The translations under genes were made by a program, and so were the position numbers. 64,000 bases of DNA, taken from contig CAWJKE010000016.1 in assembly GCA_963843455.1 (NCBI GenBank), positions 124,001 to 188,000 of the forward strand. Direction: 5' to 3'. Positions 63,272 to 64,000 of the stretch are shown piece after piece. Each line of letters opens with the position of its first letter. Positions within the stretch are counted from its first letter, which is position 1. Below the pieces are notes generated by a model. The model searched no databases, was not told the origin of the DNA, and saw only the letters and a list, made by a program, of their open reading frames with translations. The DNA comes from CAIQPS01 sp963843455. Lineage in GTDB: Bacteria > Actinomycetota > Thermoleophilia > RBG-16-64-13.

Positions 63272-63607
63272 ATGGAAGAACTCGAGAAGCAGGTGCCGGT
63301 CATCGCAGATGAGACGGTGGAGACCGCGCAAGTGATTGCGGAACCGGTCGAAGACGAGGTCCGCGAGGAACCCGCGGAGGTCGAAGACGCCCCCGCTAAA
63401 CCCGCAAAGATCGAGGCCGAGATAGAGGAGACCCTGACCCGGACGAAGGTGATCTCCCGCCTCAAGGCGATCGTGTTTGAGCTTGAAGGTGGAAGCCTGG
63501 TCGTTGAGGGCGTACCGGTGGGAGAACTCACCGATCCGGTGGACTTCGAGCTCGAGTATTCGGAGAAGCACGGCAAGCACAAGCTCGAGATCGAGCTGAA
63601 GTGGTAG
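63272..63607 (+). CDS. Amphi-Trp domain protein
   Basis: A 111-residue protein. A Glu/Val/Pro-rich, probably disordered N-terminal half is followed by a beta-rich domain (LEGGSLVVEGVPVGELTDPVDFELEYSEK) ending in the diagnostic LEIELKW. The amphi-Trp family is small and of unknown function. ATG at 63272 or 63257 is possible. Confidence 0.72.
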   Translation: MEELEKQVPVIADETVETAQVIAEPVEDEVREEPAEVEDAPAKPAKIEAEIEETLTRTKVISRLKAIVFELEGGSLVVEGVPVGELTDPVDFELEYSEKHGKHKLEIELKW

Positions 63608-63641
63608 TACCGAAGCCGTCCGGAGGGCAGGCGAGGTTGAA

Positions 63642-63863
63642 ATGAAAGATCCCGAAGAGATGACAGTCGACGAACTGAACGAGTACCTGTCCAGGCTGAA
63701 GGTCGACCTCGAGGACCTCGAAGAGGAGAGGATATTCGTCCTCGGTCAGACTGGTCTTCACGTGTCTGCGGGCGCAGTCGCAAAGTACGAAGCCGAGTCC
63801 GCCTCGCTGAGGGGTCGAATCGACAGCGCCGAGCAACTCGCCCGCGCCAAACAGAAAGAATAG
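63642..63863 (+). CDS. Small coiled-coil protein
   Basis: A 73-residue protein, almost all helix: MTVDELNEYLSRLKVDLEDLEEER, then a short turn (TGLHVSAGAVAKY) and a second helix. Heptad Leu positions suggest a coiled coil. It follows the amphi-Trp gene by 34 bp and may be co-expressed. No family is recognised. Confidence 0.6.
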   Translation: MKDPEEMTVDELNEYLSRLKVDLEDLEEERIFVLGQTGLHVSAGAVAKYEAESASLRGRIDSAEQLARAKQKE

Positions 63864-64000
63864 CCTCCCCGTAGGAGAGCCCAGCGCTGCCAGGCCCGTC
63901 CTACCCGGCCGCGAAGCCCTACCCGGCCGCGAGCCGGGCACCCATCTCAAACGCCCTTTGGCAGTCGATCGGAAACTGTTCGTCTCGCCTCTTGGTCCTG
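63864..64000. other. Window end, no gene
   Basis: Contains a short direct repeat CCTACCCGGCCGCGA (63900 and about 63918) and nothing else supportable. Confidence 0.4.

Noticed and set aside
63066..63975. Degenerate repeat CCGGGCACC...GGCAGTCGA near 63070 and 63935 as a second attachment site
   Set aside because: Similarity is about 40 bases with many mismatches, there is no tRNA nearby, and it could arise by chance in GC-rich DNA.

Overview
The window is high-GC bacterial chromosome with dense operons, frequent ATGA/GTGA stop-start overlaps and Thr-rich linkers after lipoprotein signals. It encodes a selenocysteine protein, several molybdenum enzymes and a Mop-type molybdate-binding protein. 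Together these suggest a deep-branching, probably anaerobic or facultative Actinomycetota-like organism. That is inference: no rRNA or universal marker is present. There is no CRISPR array, transposase, integrase or replication origin in the window.

1-14.7 kb is a redox block. Two tandem MFS transporters (one cut by the window edge) diverge from an operon of FAD oxidoreductase, Mo-bisMGD oxidoreductase (frameshifted) and a four-cluster ferredoxin subunit. A minus-strand operon follows: membrane protein, MFS-spermidine-synthase fusion, QueG-like Fe-S protein. Next come a DUF4389 protein, a SlyD-type isomerase, an OsmC-family protein whose peroxidatic cysteine is an in-frame UGA followed by a good bacterial SECIS hairpin, and a YedY-like molybdoenzyme with its cytochrome b. 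An ATP-dependent DNA ligase diverges from these.

14.7-30.7 kb is mostly housekeeping and accessory chromosome: MFS permease, UvrD-like helicase, TatA, phosphoserine aminotransferase, Mop protein, tRNA-Ser(GCU), tRNA-Arg(ACG), lipoprotein, Tat-exported solute-binding lipoprotein, EmrB-type pump with MarR regulator, TadA, CDF cation exporter (frameshifted), a PIN-toxin remnant, and an ARPP-1/vWA pair divergent from an XRE repressor, with two dyads flanking the shared promoter.

30.7-42.7 kb is an accessory array that begins at tRNA-Ser(CGA). The 3' part of this tRNA plus its terminator and a direct-repeat arm recurs downstream at least four more times, with three further terminator/arm-only relics, always in the same orientation. 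Between the copies lie small cargo sets: an ABM-like protein, NTF2/SnoaL-like proteins (four), VOC proteins (two), an NAD(P)-binding reductase, a PhlG-like/ferredoxin/flavoprotein operon, GNAT, a ferritin-like protein and MsrB. This looks like serial accretion of integrase-less elements at a tRNA attachment site.

43-64 kb carries a zinc-type alcohol dehydrogenase, a DUF5666 lipoprotein, an ECF sigma factor with a membrane partner, a complete branched-chain amino-acid ABC transporter operon (LivH frameshifted), a STAS protein, several membrane and lipoproteins, an orphan C-terminal domain of an ArnT-like glycosyltransferase, a methyltransferase/DUF4386/DUF4389 group, an MMPL transporter, a cupin-like protein, a Ser/Thr pseudokinase, a DUF1295 membrane protein and an amphi-Trp protein.

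Six genes have total lengths of 3n+1 and one 3n+2 because of single-base indels; these are assembly errors, real lesions or programmed shifts, and reads are needed to decide.
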